Positions 20,262 through 30,666 of a DNA stretch of 64,000 nucleotides are shown piece by piece; within the stretch, counting starts at the first letter, position 1, and each line of letters opens with the position of its first letter. Location: assembly GCA_913775975.1 (NCBI GenBank), contig CAJYLQ010000010.1, forward strand, positions 1 through 64,000, read 5' to 3'. The notes under the pieces were generated by a model. That model searched no databases, had not been told where the DNA came from, and worked only from the letters and a program-made list of their open reading frames with translations. Both the position numbers and the translations under genes were made by a program. The stretch is from an uncultured Sphingomonas sp. GTDB lineage: Bacteria; Pseudomonadota; Alphaproteobacteria; Sphingomonadales; Sphingomonadaceae.

Positions 20262-20726
20262 TCACCCCAGCCCGTAATGCGTCGCCAGCCGGTCGAGCGC
20301 CAGCGTCAGCACCAGCCGGCCCGACCGCGTCGGCCAGCCTAGCGCCCGCTCCGCGACGGGCAGCGCCTCGCCTGCGCAGACCACGCGCCACAGCACGTCG
20401 GACAGGCCCGGCCCCACCGCGCCGGTCGCCGCGTCGAACCGTCGCTTCGCGGACAGGCGCGCGGTGGCGGGATCGACGCGCCCGCCGCCGCCATCGACGC
20501 GCGGCGCCCAGCGCATCGTCGTGCCGGGCGCGATCGCGGCGCGTTCGTAATCGGCGCGCAGCCGCTCGCCCGCCTCAAGCTGGCGGGGCGTCACCAGATC
20601 GCGCGCCGCCAGCCAGGCGAGCGGCGATTCGGCCATGTTGACCGTCACCCGCCGCCCCCGGCCAGACGCGGATTGCCCCTGGGGCCGCCCCTGACCGTCG
20701 ATCGTCCGTTCCACCAGTTCGCGCAT
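20262..20726 (-). CDS. DUF6456 domain-containing protein
   Basis: SPLAWLAARDLVTPRQLEAGERLRADYERAAIAPGTTMRW...GLSDVLWRVVCAGEALPVAERALGWPTRSGRLVLTLALDRLATHYGL; start chosen at MRELVERT. Confidence 0.8.
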   Translation of the reverse strand: MRELVERTIDGQGRPQGQSASGRGRRVTVNMAESPLAWLAARDLVTPRQLEAGERLRADYERAAIAPGTTMRWAPRVDGGGGRVDPATARLSAKRRFDAATGAVGPGLSDVLWRVVCAGEALPVAERALGWPTRSGRLVLTLALDRLATHYGLG

Positions 20727-20970
20727 ACGCCACTCCATCGCTGATCCCATCAGCGCATGACATGCCGGGCGGCGTGTAGGACAGCGCGAACCGGCGACCC
20801 GCGACACACCATCGCCGTCCTCGATGACATAAATTTCACACCCCGTGCCACGCCGGCCCCAGACCACGCCATCACATTGTTTTTACGCGATAGTTCGCAG
20901 ATCGGGCGCGGACCGCCCGGGGTCGTAGTGGTGCGGCGCGGCAACACCTTTCGATGAAATGTCATAGAAA

Positions 20971-20991
20971 GGTCATATCGATATATTGACC
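20971..20991. promoter_or_regulatory. Inverted-repeat candidate operator upstream of TonB-dependent receptor
   Basis: GGTCAtatcgatatatTGACC; also direct repeat GTCATA...GTCATA around 20961-20977. Confidence 0.4.
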
Positions 20992-21063
20992 GCTTCGGCG
21001 TCTGTGCGACAACCCTTTCGTATCAGGTCGGCACACTATGGCCGCGCGATAGGGGGATCATTC

Positions 21064-24000
21064 ATGTTGAACAGCAACGTCTCGTGGCTGGCACTGGCCG
21101 GCGGTCTGATGTTTGCGGCGTCGCCGGCCTTGGCGGCTGGTCCTGTCGACCATACCAATTCCGATACCGTTCAGATCGACGATCAGGACCTGCAGTCTAC
21201 GACCGCCGACCCCGCTGCGGAGCCGACCACCGGCGACCAGCAGATCGTCGTGACCGGCACGCGCATCGTCCGCCCGAACGTGACCGCCGCCGCGCCGATC
21301 ACCTCCGTCAGCGCAGCCGACATTCGCGCGCAGGCACCGCTGAACGTCGAGGAGGTGCTGAACCGGCTGCCGCAGGTCGCCCCCGACAGCCAGCAGAATT
21401 ATCAGGATTCGGACGGCCGCCAGCGGCTGAAGCTGCGCAACCTGGGCTTCGAGCGGACGCTGGTGCTGATCGACGGCAAGCGGCTCGGCACGCAGAACGG
21501 CCAGGACACGAACATCATCCCCGTGACGCTGATCGACCGGGTCGACGTGCTGACCGGCGGCGCCTCGTCCGTCTATGGTTCCGACGCGGTCGCGGGCGTC
21601 ATCAACTTCGTGATGAAGCAGAAGTTCGACGGCATCCAGCTGGACGCGAACTACAATTTCTACAACCACATCAACCGCGCGAACGTGGTGACGCAGACGG
21701 CGCAGGCCAGCGCCTTCTCGCCGCGGCTGGGCCAGGTCAATGACGGCGGCCGCGCCAATCTGACGCTGACGGCGGGCAAGTCGCTGTTCGACGACGCGCT
21801 GAACGTGATGGGCTTCGTCGACTATCGCCATGCCGATCTGGTGCCCTACGACGCGCGCTCCACCTCCGCCTGCCAGCTGTTGCAGACGGGCAAGGACGGC
21901 CCCCTGTCCTGCTCGCTGTCGACCTATTCGGTCAGCGGCTATGTCCGCCCGCTGTCGGGCGCGAACAGCGGCACCGCCTATGTCAACAGCCCGGACGGCA
22001 CGCGCGCCTTCGTTCCCTATGGCGTCGGCGCGGGCAAGGCGGCGAACCCCTATGACGGCTATTCCTATCAGCGGCAGGACAACCGCCTGAACGCGGGCGG
22101 CTTCGTCTCGCTGAAGCTGGCGCCAGAGGCGGAGCTGTACGCATCGGCGCTGTGGTTCCGCGACAAGTCGATCAACCGCTATCCGATGCGCGTCTTCGCC
22201 GCCGCCAATTACGGTTCCGACCCGTATCAGGTGAACTGCAACAACCCCTATCTGTCGGCGCAGCAGGCGGGCATCCTGTGCGGCGCGGCGGCGGGCACGG
22301 GCACGCTGGTGCCGGTCGACATCCGCTATCGCTTCACCGCGCCGTTCATGGTCGACACCTATACCAACACCGGCATCCGCGCGACGGCGGGCGTGCGCGG
22401 CAAGGTGGGCGATGCCTGGACCTATGACGTGGGCGGCGTGTTCGCGCGCAACCAGCAGATCTGGGACAGCTCGCGCCTGCCGGACTTCACGCGGATCAAC
22501 AATTCGCTGAACGTCGTCAACGTCAACGGCACGCCGACCTGCGTGTCGGGCGGCGCCTGCGTGCCGTTCGACGCGTTCAGCGCGGGCAACAGCAACCAGA
22601 GCTACATCAACTATATCTATGGCGGCATCGGCGCCGCGCAGCAAAAGACGGTCGGCCTGCTGTACGACGTGCAGGCGAACGTCACCGGCGACCTCGGCAC
22701 CTATGGCATCACCTCGCCGCTGGCGCATGACGGCGTCGCGATCGCGCTGGGCACCGAATTCCGCAAGGATCGCCAGTTCTCGGCCCTCACGCCCGGCTTC
22801 ATCGAGGATTATGGCGGCGCGCCGTCCGACCTTGCGCAGCATGTCTGGGAATCGAACGTCGAGGCGCAGGCGCCGCTGATGCAGGAGCAGCGGTTCGCGC
22901 ATCTGCTGCAGGTCAATGGCGGCTATCGCCTGTCCAAGTACAGCAGCAATCCCAACCACTTCTCGACCTGGAAGGTGGAGGGGCTGTACGCGCCGGTCAG
23001 CGACCTGACGTTCCGCGTGTCGTTCAACAAGGCGCAGCGCGCGCCGACGGTGGTGGAGGCGTATCAGGCGTCGAACATCAGCTTCGGTCGTCAGGGCGGC
23101 TCGCAGAACGACTTCTGCGCGCCGGTGCCGCGCCAGATCGCCGATCCCAACAATCCCGGCCGCACGATCACCACGACCGCGCCACTCGCCTCGCAGGCGG
23201 TCTGCGCCGCGACGGGCCTGTCCTCCGCGCTGTATGGCAGCGCGACGCTGCTGTGCCCCAACGACCAGTGCACGGTGCGTTCGGGCGGGTTCACCGCGAA
23301 CCCGGAAACCGCCTACACCCAGACCTATGGCCTGGTGGTGAAGCCGCGCTTCATCAAGGGGCTGGTGTTCTCGGTCGATCGTTACCGGATCAAGATCAAC
23401 AACTCGCTGGGCTATAACGACGACAGCTATTACACCGATGGCTGCCTGCGTTCGAATGGCGATCCGTTCTTCTGCTCGGGCATCGTGCGCGCCGCCAACG
23501 GCACGCTCTATGCCGCCGCCGCCGGCAATCCGACCAGCGGCTTCATCCGCGCGGGCACCAGCAACTATTATTTCAGCATCGCGCGCGGCTGGGACTTCAA
23601 CGGCGACTATACGCTGGGCCTGGGCGGCGCGGGCCGGGTGAATTTCGATTTCACCGGCTCGATCACCACCTTTGCCGGCGGGCAGGATTCGCCCGTCCAG
23701 CCGCAGCGCAACTGCGCGGGCTATTTCGGCAATGGCTGCGGCCAGCTGATCCCGAAATGGGTGCACAACCTGCGCAGCACCTGGTCGAGCGAGGACGGCG
23801 TGTTCAACGCCTCGTTCAACTGGCGCTATGTCGGGGCGCTGACCAACGCGAACAATTCGGGCGACGCGGCGATCGGCGGCACGGCGGATCGTGCGCAGAC
23901 CACCTTCTACCGGATCGCGCCGGCCAGCTATTTCGATCTCGCGCTGACCTTCAACGTCGGAAAGCAGTTCGCCTTCCGCGTGATCGCGAACAATCTGCTG

Positions 24001-24123
24001 GATCGCAGCGCGCCGATCCTGCCGAATTCGTACAATATCAGCCTGGCGCGCAGCAACACGATCCCGCAGCGCTACGACTCGCTGGGCCGCCAGATCGCGG
24101 TCGGCGCGACCGTCCGCTTCTGA
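21064..24123 (+). CDS. TonB-dependent receptor
   Basis: Signal peptide, QQIVVTGTRI TonB-box-like, plug motif LIDGKRLG...GGASSVYGSDAVAGVINF, C-terminal aromatic (VRF). Confidence 0.95.
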   Translation: MLNSNVSWLALAGGLMFAASPALAAGPVDHTNSDTVQIDDQDLQSTTADPAAEPTTGDQQIVVTGTRIVRPNVTAAAPITSVSAADIRAQAPLNVEEVLNRLPQVAPDSQQNYQDSDGRQRLKLRNLGFERTLVLIDGKRLGTQNGQDTNIIPVTLIDRVDVLTGGASSVYGSDAVAGVINFVMKQKFDGIQLDANYNFYNHINRANVVTQTAQASAFSPRLGQVNDGGRANLTLTAGKSLFDDALNVMGFVDYRHADLVPYDARSTSACQLLQTGKDGPLSCSLSTYSVSGYVRPLSGANSGTAYVNSPDGTRAFVPYGVGAGKAANPYDGYSYQRQDNRLNAGGFVSLKLAPEAELYASALWFRDKSINRYPMRVFAAANYGSDPYQVNCNNPYLSAQQAGILCGAAAGTGTLVPVDIRYRFTAPFMVDTYTNTGIRATAGVRGKVGDAWTYDVGGVFARNQQIWDSSRLPDFTRINNSLNVVNVNGTPTCVSGGACVPFDAFSAGNSNQSYINYIYGGIGAAQQKTVGLLYDVQANVTGDLGTYGITSPLAHDGVAIALGTEFRKDRQFSALTPGFIEDYGGAPSDLAQHVWESNVEAQAPLMQEQRFAHLLQVNGGYRLSKYSSNPNHFSTWKVEGLYAPVSDLTFRVSFNKAQRAPTVVEAYQASNISFGRQGGSQNDFCAPVPRQIADPNNPGRTITTTAPLASQAVCAATGLSSALYGSATLLCPNDQCTVRSGGFTANPETAYTQTYGLVVKPRFIKGLVFSVDRYRIKINNSLGYNDDSYYTDGCLRSNGDPFFCSGIVRAANGTLYAAAAGNPTSGFIRAGTSNYYFSIARGWDFNGDYTLGLGGAGRVNFDFTGSITTFAGGQDSPVQPQRNCAGYFGNGCGQLIPKWVHNLRSTWSSEDGVFNASFNWRYVGALTNANNSGDAAIGGTADRAQTTFYRIAPASYFDLALTFNVGKQFAFRVIANNLLDRSAPILPNSYNISLARSNTIPQRYDSLGRQIAVGATVRF

Positions 24124-24161
24124 TCGGGCGACCGGCGCGCCGGTCGGGTAAGGGATAAGCC

Positions 24162-24204
24162 GAAAGGGGCGGCGAGAGGGGCATACCCTTTCGCCGCCCC
24201 TTTC
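24162..24204. terminator. Bidirectional terminator-like hairpin
   Basis: GAAAGGGGCGGCGA...TCGCCGCCCCTTTC between convergent TBDR and GH27. Confidence 0.75.
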
Positions 24205-24206
24205 CG

Positions 24207-25580
24207 TCACATCGTCAGGCGATACAGCCCCGCGCCATGCGGCGGCAGCATGCGCTCCAGCCGCCCCGCGACCGCCCCCAGCGATTGCCCGCTCCACAGG
24301 TCGATGCCGCGCACCGATGCGGGCAGGCCCAGCAGGCGCAGCGGGATGCCGACCGCCTTCGGCTTGTCGGTGGTGTTGAACAGCGCGACGTAGCGATCGC
24401 CCGCCGCCCCTTCGGGCCGGGCGGACCAGATGCGCGTGCCGTCCTCGACGAAATGCGGCTGGTTGTCGGTGGAGGCCTGGTTGACCGCCAGGACCGCGCG
24501 GTTCGTCAGCAACGCCAGTGTCGGCGCATCCAGATGTCGCAGGTCGCCGCCCATGATGAGCGGCGAGCGCGCGATCGACCACAGCGTCATCAGCGTCCGC
24601 TGCTCGTCGGGCGTGAACTTCGTGTCGCGCGTGCCCAGCGCCAGCCGGCCGAGCGGCAGCATGTCCGCGTCGGGCCAGCTGTCCGGCCCGCGATACGGCG
24701 TCCAGTTTTCCAGCCGGGTGAACTGCGCCTCCAGCATCGCCCATTCGTCCCAGAAATCGTCGGAGATGCGCCACATCTGCGCATGGCGGCGGACGTGGTC
24801 GCCCCGGATCACCGGCGTCTCGCCGGGCGACAGGCTGAGCGTGATCGGCCGGCCGCTGCGGCCGATCGCGCGGTGCGCCGCCTCGATCTCCGGCGCGTGC
24901 GCGTCATAGGGGCGGCTCATATCGTCCATCTTGACGAAATCGACGCCCCAGCCGACATACAGGCGGAAGACGCTGTCGTAATAGTCCTGCGCGCCCGGCC
25001 TGCCCATGTCGACGCCGTACATGTCCGGGTTCCAGGGGCAGATGCTGGTCCGGTCGGCGATGTCCGCCGCGCGATAGCGGGTGCCCAGGATCGGCAGGTT
25101 CCGCTCCACCGCCAGCCGGGGAATGCCGCGCATCAGGTGGATGCCGAAGCGCATGCCCATCGCATGGACATCCGCCGCCAGCTTCGTGAAGCCGGACCCG
25201 TCGGCGCTCGAAGGGAAACGGTTGGGCGCCGGGATCAGCCGGCCATATCCGTCCAGCGCCGGGGTGGGCCGGGCGGCATAGGTGTAGCTGGACGCCCCCG
25301 GCTCGTACCACTGGATGTCGACGGTGAAGACGTCATAGCCGAACGGCAGCAGCTTTTCGCGCATGATCGCGGCGGTTTCGCGCGCCTGCGCCTCGGTGAT
25401 GGTGGTGGCGAAGCTGTTCCAGCTGTTCCAGCCCATCGGCGGGCGCGGGGCGAGCATCGCCGCATCGCGCCGCGCCGGCCCCGCCGCCTGCGCGCCCACC
25501 GCCGCCCCTCCCGCCAGCGCCGCCCCGGTCAGCGCCGCGCCCGTCAGGGCCTGCCTTCTGTTGATGCCCGATCCCCGCAT
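24207..25580 (-). CDS. GH27-type alpha-galactosidase-like glycoside hydrolase, secreted
   Basis: RPPMGWNSWNSFATTITEAQARETAAIM...VDFVKMDDMSRPY...; Tat-like N-terminus NRRQALTG. Confidence 0.88.
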   Translation of the reverse strand: MRGSGINRRQALTGAALTGAALAGGAAVGAQAAGPARRDAAMLAPRPPMGWNSWNSFATTITEAQARETAAIMREKLLPFGYDVFTVDIQWYEPGASSYTYAARPTPALDGYGRLIPAPNRFPSSADGSGFTKLAADVHAMGMRFGIHLMRGIPRLAVERNLPILGTRYRAADIADRTSICPWNPDMYGVDMGRPGAQDYYDSVFRLYVGWGVDFVKMDDMSRPYDAHAPEIEAAHRAIGRSGRPITLSLSPGETPVIRGDHVRRHAQMWRISDDFWDEWAMLEAQFTRLENWTPYRGPDSWPDADMLPLGRLALGTRDTKFTPDEQRTLMTLWSIARSPLIMGGDLRHLDAPTLALLTNRAVLAVNQASTDNQPHFVEDGTRIWSARPEGAAGDRYVALFNTTDKPKAVGIPLRLLGLPASVRGIDLWSGQSLGAVAGRLERMLPPHGAGLYRLTM

Positions 25581-25860
25581 GGTCCATCCTCTCGAAAAGG
25601 GGCGGCCCGGCCATTCCGCCGCGTCCGCCCCGTCATTGCGCGATCATATAGTCCTACAAGAAAAAGGCCATGGGGAACGCCCGGCGCCGACAGGACATCG
25701 CGCCGAAGCCATGCGATTCCCGGATGACGTCTCAGTCCAACGCCCTGCCCGATCGTCCGGTCGAATCGGCGAAACGGCCGCCGCCGCGAAGCGCCACCGA
25801 CGGGTTCGGCTTTGCCGCCTGCTATGATAGACGCCCGCCAACAGGTTGAATGGGAAGGAT

Positions 25861-26331
25861 ATGGGCATGGCGATGGGACGAGGCGGAATGCGCGGCGGGT
25901 GGCCCTGCGTCGGTATGGCAATGGCGGCCCTGATGGCGGCGGGAAGCGCGAGGGCCGCGCCCGTGCCGCAGGAACTGGCCGCGTGCGGGACGATCGCGGG
26001 CGCGGGTGAGCGGCTGGCCTGTTTCGACCGCTATCTTGCAACGGCGCGGACCGAGGGGGTCGCGACGGCGGACCGGCCGGCACGGAACAGCAGCCGCCCA
26101 CCCCGCCCCGCGCCGGTGCGCGATCTGGTTTCGACGGTCGGCAGCGTCACGCCCTTTGGCCAAGGGCGCTGGACGCTGGTGCTGGCGGACAAGAGCGTCT
26201 GGCAGACCTATGACGCGGGCGCGCCCGAACCGCGCGCGGGCCAGCCCGTCCATATCCGCAAGGGCACGCTGGGCAGCTATATCGCCGATATCGGCGGCGC
26301 GCGCGGCGTGGTGCTGAAGCGGGTGCGGTAA
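25861..26331 (+). CDS. Secreted conserved hypothetical protein
   Basis: Signal peptide followed by ACGTIAGAGERLACFDRYLA and a small C-terminal beta-like domain; ORF extends to 25846. Confidence 0.65.
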   Translation: MGMAMGRGGMRGGWPCVGMAMAALMAAGSARAAPVPQELAACGTIAGAGERLACFDRYLATARTEGVATADRPARNSSRPPRPAPVRDLVSTVGSVTPFGQGRWTLVLADKSVWQTYDAGAPEPRAGQPVHIRKGTLGSYIADIGGARGVVLKRVR

Positions 26332-26496
26332 GGCGGCGCGACGCGGGCGACCGGCGCTCGGCCATGCCATCTCTCGGGCGGGCCGCTCCATGGAAGCGCC
26401 GTTTGCGGCGGCGCCCCACCCCGGGCCCGGTCCGGGGCATGGACGACCCCGGACGCCTGAAGGGGTAGAGGCGGATAAGGCTGACCGTGGCGGGGT

Positions 26497-29409
26497 TCAG
26501 CGCCTCCCGCCGGGCGCCGCCGCCGCGTTTAGCCGCACCACCTCCGGTTTCAGTCCCGCCGCGCTCATCGTCAGCGTCGCGGTGCCGGATGGCTCGCGCA
26601 GCCGCACGATGACCTGCGCATGGCCGTTGAACAGCGACCGCTGCCAGCCCGGCGCGGGCGTCGTCGCCTGGAGGAAGGCGACGTTGTTGCCGTGGTCGCC
26701 GATGTCCTGCAACGTCGCGAGCGCCTGTTCGGCGGTGTCGGGGATCAGGATCACCAGCTCCCGCGGCGCCGCCGCCCCCGTCACCGCGACGGACCAGCCC
26801 TTCCCGTCGCGCACCATCGCGTCCGTGCGGTCCACGCCGTCCACCAGCACGCGCTGCCGCGCCGCGATCTGCGGCAGGAAGATGGTGTAGCGCGCGCCGG
26901 CGGCCGGGGCCGCCTCCAGCCGTGCGCGCAGCGCGAAGGCGGCGGGCATCGCCGGCCCCGTGCCGGGCGCATACCAGCGGAACGGATCGCGCCATGCCGC
27001 CCCGGCCAGGTCCGGCAGCCGCGTCGTGCCGGCGGGCAGGTCCGTCATCTCCCAATGGCGATAGGGCAGCACCGCGACCTGATCAGCGAAGCGGTCGGGC
27101 TCGTGACTGCCGGGGTCGCCATTGCCCACGCCGATGATCTCCGCATCCCCGCCGACTGTGAAGCGGACCATGTCCTGCGCGACGGGCACCGCCCGGCCGG
27201 CACGGTCGCGCACGGCGATATCGACGATCGCGATCCGCCCCGGCGCGGCGGCGTTCGGCGTGGCCGGATAGGTGACGCTGGCCGCCAGCCGCACGGGCGC
27301 GCCCGTCGTCGCGATCCGGTCGCGCGCCACCGCCCGGCCGCCGCGATAGCTGATCGCTTCCACCGTGCCGGGCGCATAGGGCACCTGCCATTCGGCATGA
27401 CCGTTGGCGGGGATCGGGCGACGCCCCAGGCTGCGCCCGTTGACGATCAGTTCGGCCGCATCGCCATTGGCGTAGACCCAGATCGGGATCGCCTGCCCCT
27501 CCCGCCCCGGCCAGGTCCAGTGGCCGACGATGTGCGCCATCGGCACGGTCGTCCACTGGCTCTTCAGATACCAGCCGCTGTCCTTGAACGCGCCGGTCGT
27601 ATCGAGCATCCCGAACTGCGAGCTGATCGCCGGCCAGTCGAAGGGCGTCGTCTCCCCGCGATAGTCGAAGCCGGTCCAGACGAACATGCCCGCGATCCAC
27701 GGCCGCTCCGCGACCGCGCGCCAGCCCTGCTCGACGCTGCTCGCCCCCGTCGGGCGGGCGGGCCTGTCGTAGGCGGACAGGTGCACCGCCGCCGGATCGT
27801 CGACATAGACGCCGCGCGTGGTGTTCGTCGCCGCCTCCTCCGTCATCACGACGGGCGTGTCGGGGCGGGCGCGGTGATAGGCGTCGGTGTCGTGCTGCGC
27901 GCGATAGTTGAAGCCCGCGACCTCCGTCACCGTCGCGTTGCCGCTGGTGTCGTTGTTCGCGGTCGCGACCGTCGCCGGGCGCGTCGGGTCCAGCGTGCGC
28001 ACCCGCGCCTGCATCAGCGCGGTCAGGCGCGCGCCGATCGGCTTGCCCTCTATCCCCCATTCCTCGTTGCCGACCGACCAGAGGATGACGGAGGGGTGGT
28101 TGCGATCGCGCAGCACCATCCGGTCCAGCTGGTCGCGCAGTTCGGGCGTCGTCCCCATCATGCGATGCTCGTCGATCACCAGCATCCCCAGCCGGTCGGC
28201 GGCGTCCAGCAGCTCCGGCGTCGGCGGGTTGTGCGACGCGCGATAGGCGTTGCTGCCCATCGCCTTCAGCCGCTCAAGCCGATAGACCTGCAGCTCGTCG
28301 GGCAGCGCGACGCCGATGCCGGCATGGTCCTGATGGTTGTTCGTGCCCTTCAGCTCCACATGGCGGCCGTTCAGCCAGAAGCCGCTATTGGCATCCCAGC
28401 GGATCGTGCGCACGCCGAACGGGGTGACGTAGCGATCGCGGATCGTGCCCCCCTCCCGGACGGTCGTGACCAGCCGGTGCAGCGCCGGCGTCTCCAGCGA
28501 CCATAGCGCCACATCGGCGATCGGCAGCGCGACGCTGGTGTCGACCGTGGCGCCGCCCGCCACCGTGCGTTCGGGCAGCGCGGCGAAGGCGACGCGGCGT
28601 CCCGCCGGTGACAGCACCTCCTGCTCGACGGTGAAGCGGCGCGGATCGGCATCGTCGTTGGCGATCGTCGCGCGCGCGGTGACGACCGCGTCGCGCCCGG
28701 TGACGGCGCTGGTCACGAACGTGCCCCAGGGCGCGACGTGCAGCGGCGCGGTCTTGGTCAGCCAGACATGGCGATAGATGCCCGCGCCCTCATAGAACCA
28801 CCCCTCGAAGGTGGAGGCGTCGACGCGCACGACCAGCTCGTTCGGCCCGCCATAATTGACATAGTCGGTCAGGTCGTAGCGGACGCCCGAATAGCCGCTA
28901 TGCTCCTGCCCGATATAATGACCGTTGAACCAGACGGTCGCGTTGCGGAACACCCCGTCGAACTCGACCGCGATACGCCGGCCGCGATCGCTGGCGGGGA
29001 TGGTCAGCGCCTTGCGATACCAGCCGATATTGTGCTCGGCAAAGCCCGGCCCGATGCTGCGCGAGCCGTGGTTGCTGGACGCGCGCGGGTCGAACGGCAC
29101 CTCGACGCCCCAGTCGTGCGGCAGGTCGACGCGCCGCCACGCGCGGTCGTCGAAGCGGGGATTGGCGGGGCCGTCGCCATAGCCGGCCTTGGCAAAGAAG
29201 AAGTCCGCCGTGCCATAGCCGAAATCGCGCGCCTGGTCGTTGGCATGGCCCAGCGCGAACCGCCAGTCGTCGTCGATCTGGGTCCGCTCGCGCGGGGCGG
29301 GCGCGGCGGTGTCGGTGGCGGCCGGGCGCGGCGGCTCGGCCAGCGCGATGCCGGGCAGCTGCGCCAGCGCGATGGCAAACGACGAGGCGAGCAAAGCGGC
29401 GCGCCTCAC
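26497..29409 (-). CDS. Glycoside hydrolase family 2 (beta-galactosidase/beta-mannosidase type), secreted
   Basis: Sugar-binding, Ig-like and TIM-barrel domains: RVDLPHDWGVEVPF, GTNNHQDHAGIG, ILWSVGNEEWG, VMTEEAATN; GTG start overlapping the upstream stop. Confidence 0.9.
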   Translation of the reverse strand: MRRAALLASSFAIALAQLPGIALAEPPRPAATDTAAPAPRERTQIDDDWRFALGHANDQARDFGYGTADFFFAKAGYGDGPANPRFDDRAWRRVDLPHDWGVEVPFDPRASSNHGSRSIGPGFAEHNIGWYRKALTIPASDRGRRIAVEFDGVFRNATVWFNGHYIGQEHSGYSGVRYDLTDYVNYGGPNELVVRVDASTFEGWFYEGAGIYRHVWLTKTAPLHVAPWGTFVTSAVTGRDAVVTARATIANDDADPRRFTVEQEVLSPAGRRVAFAALPERTVAGGATVDTSVALPIADVALWSLETPALHRLVTTVREGGTIRDRYVTPFGVRTIRWDANSGFWLNGRHVELKGTNNHQDHAGIGVALPDELQVYRLERLKAMGSNAYRASHNPPTPELLDAADRLGMLVIDEHRMMGTTPELRDQLDRMVLRDRNHPSVILWSVGNEEWGIEGKPIGARLTALMQARVRTLDPTRPATVATANNDTSGNATVTEVAGFNYRAQHDTDAYHRARPDTPVVMTEEAATNTTRGVYVDDPAAVHLSAYDRPARPTGASSVEQGWRAVAERPWIAGMFVWTGFDYRGETTPFDWPAISSQFGMLDTTGAFKDSGWYLKSQWTTVPMAHIVGHWTWPGREGQAIPIWVYANGDAAELIVNGRSLGRRPIPANGHAEWQVPYAPGTVEAISYRGGRAVARDRIATTGAPVRLAASVTYPATPNAAAPGRIAIVDIAVRDRAGRAVPVAQDMVRFTVGGDAEIIGVGNGDPGSHEPDRFADQVAVLPYRHWEMTDLPAGTTRLPDLAGAAWRDPFRWYAPGTGPAMPAAFALRARLEAAPAAGARYTIFLPQIAARQRVLVDGVDRTDAMVRDGKGWSVAVTGAAAPRELVILIPDTAEQALATLQDIGDHGNNVAFLQATTPAPGWQRSLFNGHAQVIVRLREPSGTATLTMSAAGLKPEVVRLNAAAAPGGRR

Positions 29410-30638
29410 GGGTTCAGCCGGATCATGACGACGCCGTGCGGCGCCACTTCCGCCTCATACCGGCGCGACAGCGTGCCGAGGTCGCGATGCGCCCACAGGT
29501 CGCGGCCGCGCAGTTTCACGGCGGCGGGCAGGCCCAGCGTCGTCCAGTCCGCCCCGATCCGCGCGGGCGCGTCGCCCCGGTTCCACAACAGCAGCGTGCG
29601 CCCGCCATCGGCCATCGGCTTCACCCACACCTCGCTGGTGCCGTCGCGCGCGACGCGGCGCCCCTGGGCGCCGAGCGCGTCCTGATCGACCGCGATCACA
29701 TCGCGATTGAGCAGGATGTCGCGCGTCGCCTGCGTCATCTCCGCGACGTTGTTCCCCGCGATCAGCGGCGCGGCCATCATCGCCCAAAGCGAGAAATGCG
29801 CGCGATATTCGGTATCGGTCAGGCCGCCATTGCCGACCTCCAGCATGTCGGGGTCGTTCCAGTGGCCCGGCCCGGCAAAGGGCCAGAGCGGCTCGTTCAT
29901 GTCGACGATCGACGCGACGCCCCAGCTATAGCCGTGCTTGCCTTCCCATTTGTCGGTGATGTCGCCCGTCGTGCGCCACATGTTGCCGATCTTCGCGCCC
30001 CACAGCCACGGCCGCGAATTGCCCCATTCGCACAGCGAGAACAGGATCGGCCGCCCCGTCGCGCGCAGCGCGTCGGCCATCGTGGCATAGGCCTCCTCCG
30101 CGTTGCGTACGCCGGTGGAGCACCAGTCGTATTTCAGGTAATCGACGCCCCAGCGGGCATATTGCAGCGCGTCCTGATATTCGTGCCCCTGGCTGCCCGG
30201 CCGGCCGCCGCACGTCTTCGTCCCCGCATCCGAATAGATGCCGAACTTCAGACCCCGGTCGTGGATATAGTCGGCCAGCGCCTTCAGGCCCGACGGGAAG
30301 CGCTGGCGATCCTCCGTGATGAAGCCGTTGGCGTCGCGCGTGCCGTGCCAGCAATCGTCGATCACGACATAGCTGTATCCCGCCGCCTTCATCCCGTTCG
30401 CCGCGATCGCGTCGGCGGTCTTGCGGATCACGTCCTCGTTCACGTTGCAGGCGAACTTGTTCCAGCTGTTCCAGCCCATCGGCGGCGTCTTGGCGAGGCC
30501 GTTGGCGGTGCGCTTGGGGTCCTTCGACGGGGCGAGCGTGTTGGGATCGGTGTCCAGCACCTCCTGCGCCGCGACCGGCGCGATCGTGTGGAGCAGCAGG
30601 GCGGCGGCGGCCAGCGCGCGGGTGAGGTCACGGAACAT
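29406..30638 (-). CDS. GH27 alpha-galactosidase
   Basis: KTPPMGWNSWNKFACNVNEDVIRKTADAI...YSYVVIDDCWHG...GVDYLKYDWCSTG. Confidence 0.94.
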   Translation of the reverse strand: MFRDLTRALAAAALLLHTIAPVAAQEVLDTDPNTLAPSKDPKRTANGLAKTPPMGWNSWNKFACNVNEDVIRKTADAIAANGMKAAGYSYVVIDDCWHGTRDANGFITEDRQRFPSGLKALADYIHDRGLKFGIYSDAGTKTCGGRPGSQGHEYQDALQYARWGVDYLKYDWCSTGVRNAEEAYATMADALRATGRPILFSLCEWGNSRPWLWGAKIGNMWRTTGDITDKWEGKHGYSWGVASIVDMNEPLWPFAGPGHWNDPDMLEVGNGGLTDTEYRAHFSLWAMMAAPLIAGNNVAEMTQATRDILLNRDVIAVDQDALGAQGRRVARDGTSEVWVKPMADGGRTLLLWNRGDAPARIGADWTTLGLPAAVKLRGRDLWAHRDLGTLSRRYEAEVAPHGVVMIRLNP

Positions 30639-30666
30639 GGCGGGTCTTTCGGCGGATGGGCGCGGA

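Noticed and set aside
21058-24774. 1238-aa minus-strand ORF antisense to the TonB receptor
   Set aside because: Low-complexity R/A/D/H-rich translation typical of antisense frames in GC-rich DNA; the plus strand encodes a clear TonB receptor.
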